Below the pieces are notes generated by a model, which saw only the letters and a list, made by a program, of their open reading frames with translations, was not told the origin of the DNA and made no database searches. From positions 1 through 22,221 of the IMG/VR virus record IMGVR_UViG_3300013137_000110: 22,221 bases of DNA; one strand, 5' to 3'. The stretch comes from a virus. This document shows, piece after piece, positions 22,010 to 22,221 of this stretch. The translations under genes were made by a program, and so were the position numbers. Every line of letters begins with the position of its first letter. The first letter of the stretch is position 1.

Positions 22010-22064
22010 TAATTAAGGTTTGGCTACCGCCCCAATCGACCCGTTAGATCGGTGGCCTTAATTA
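22010..22064 (-). promoter_or_regulatory. Structured leader with 9-bp inverted repeat
   Basis: TAATTAAGG (22010-22018) and CCTTAATTA (22056-22064) are perfect inverted repeats. Inside, GGCTACCG and CGGTGGCC (22022-22029 / 22050-22057) pair with one mismatch; the two pairings share bases 22056-22057, so they can form only in part together. The element stands 16 bases upstream of the first small gene's ATG. It may be an operator, a leader RNA hairpin or a terminator-like element without a U-tract. Confidence 0.55.
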
Positions 22065-22221
22065 TTCTTGAGAGAACAGCCGGAGAGGTACTCAAGCTCT
22101 TGGCTTTTTCCCTCCCACAATTAGCCAATAAATTGACTGTGGTTGCTGTCCGAAACGAAGCGTGTGCCACAGGCGAACCCACAACACCGACATCTTTGGC
22201 CTCAAAAATAAAAACACCCAG
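22065..22221. other. Right-edge non-coding stretch with short hairpins
   Basis: No convincing gene is seen. Short inverted repeats include CTTGAG/CTCAAG (22067-22072 / 22091-22096), TTGGCT/AGCCAA (around 22100 to 22127) and CTGTGG/CCACAG (around 22138 to 22172). Its base composition looks richer in G+C than the gaps elsewhere. An early promoter for the minus-strand genes would be expected near here, but no clear -35/-10 pair was found. Both a minus and a plus frame are open to the edge, each without recognisable protein. Confidence 0.4.

Noticed and set aside
22024-22221. Open minus frame of 65 codons running off the right edge, and an open plus frame across about the same stretch
   Set aside because: Neither translation resembles a known protein or the style of the neighbouring ones. 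Both frames are open together in a higher-G+C stretch, which is expected by chance, and the minus frame ends inside the structured leader.
1-22221. Alternative genetic code with TGA read as an amino acid
   Set aside because: Several genes end with TGA at the correct place (ends near 2299, 10133, 18227, 18874), and no frame needs read-through.
1-22221. tRNA genes, insertion sequences, integrase or attachment sites
   Set aside because: None could be seen on reading either strand; no transposase, integrase or tRNA-like cloverleaf was recognised.

Overview
The window is a long stretch of a tailed double-stranded DNA phage with a long non-contractile tail (siphovirus-like). It is read entirely from the minus strand, so gene order runs from high to low coordinates. 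No host gene, integrase, lysogeny repressor, tRNA or CRISPR array is visible. It could be a lytic phage genome, a metagenomic phage contig or part of a prophage. The code is standard (TGA, TAA and TAG all end genes). The host cannot be named. Nearly all start codons lack a Shine-Dalgarno sequence and follow short A/T-rich leaders. This is usual in Bacteroidota and seen in some other lineages such as Patescibacteria, so those are the first guesses, held weakly.

Early and replication region (22221 to about 18200): a structured leader and a 56-residue unknown protein come first. Then come a RecB/Cas4-like PD-(D/E)XK nuclease, a probable single-stranded DNA-binding protein ending in DVPF, a winged-helix replication initiator, two small unknown proteins and a RusA-type Holliday junction resolvase. 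The packaging region follows: a ParB-domain/DNA methyltransferase fusion, the small and large terminase subunits and a zinc-ribbon protein. After a strong terminator-like hairpin comes the head module: a portal fused to a MuF/SPP1-gp7 minor head domain, a prohead protease with a coiled-coil scaffold-like tail, an HK97-fold major capsid protein and a small unknown protein. The neck and tail module contains the connector, stopper, HK97 gp10-like protein, tail terminator, a small protein, tail tube, tail assembly chaperone with a -1 frameshift extension, tape measure, distal tail protein and a tail hub with an inserted discoidin-like domain. Two tail-collar receptor-binding proteins with small unknown genes follow. 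The window ends in lysis: a one-pass membrane protein and the start of a C39-like cysteine peptidase endolysin.

The protein complement is mostly ordinary for such a phage. The less ordinary material is RNA-like structure between genes. A pair of covarying hairpins sits just before the nuclease and the replication initiator. A block at 20045-20160 has two tandem look-alike hairpins and may encode a small plus-strand RNA next to the initiator. Three hairpins with the same UACG loop lead into a perfect terminator whose U-tract ends a few bases before the portal start codon, so late gene expression may have to pass this stop. Other points of note are the portal-MuF fusion, the discoidin insertion in the tail hub and the near-total absence of Shine-Dalgarno sites.
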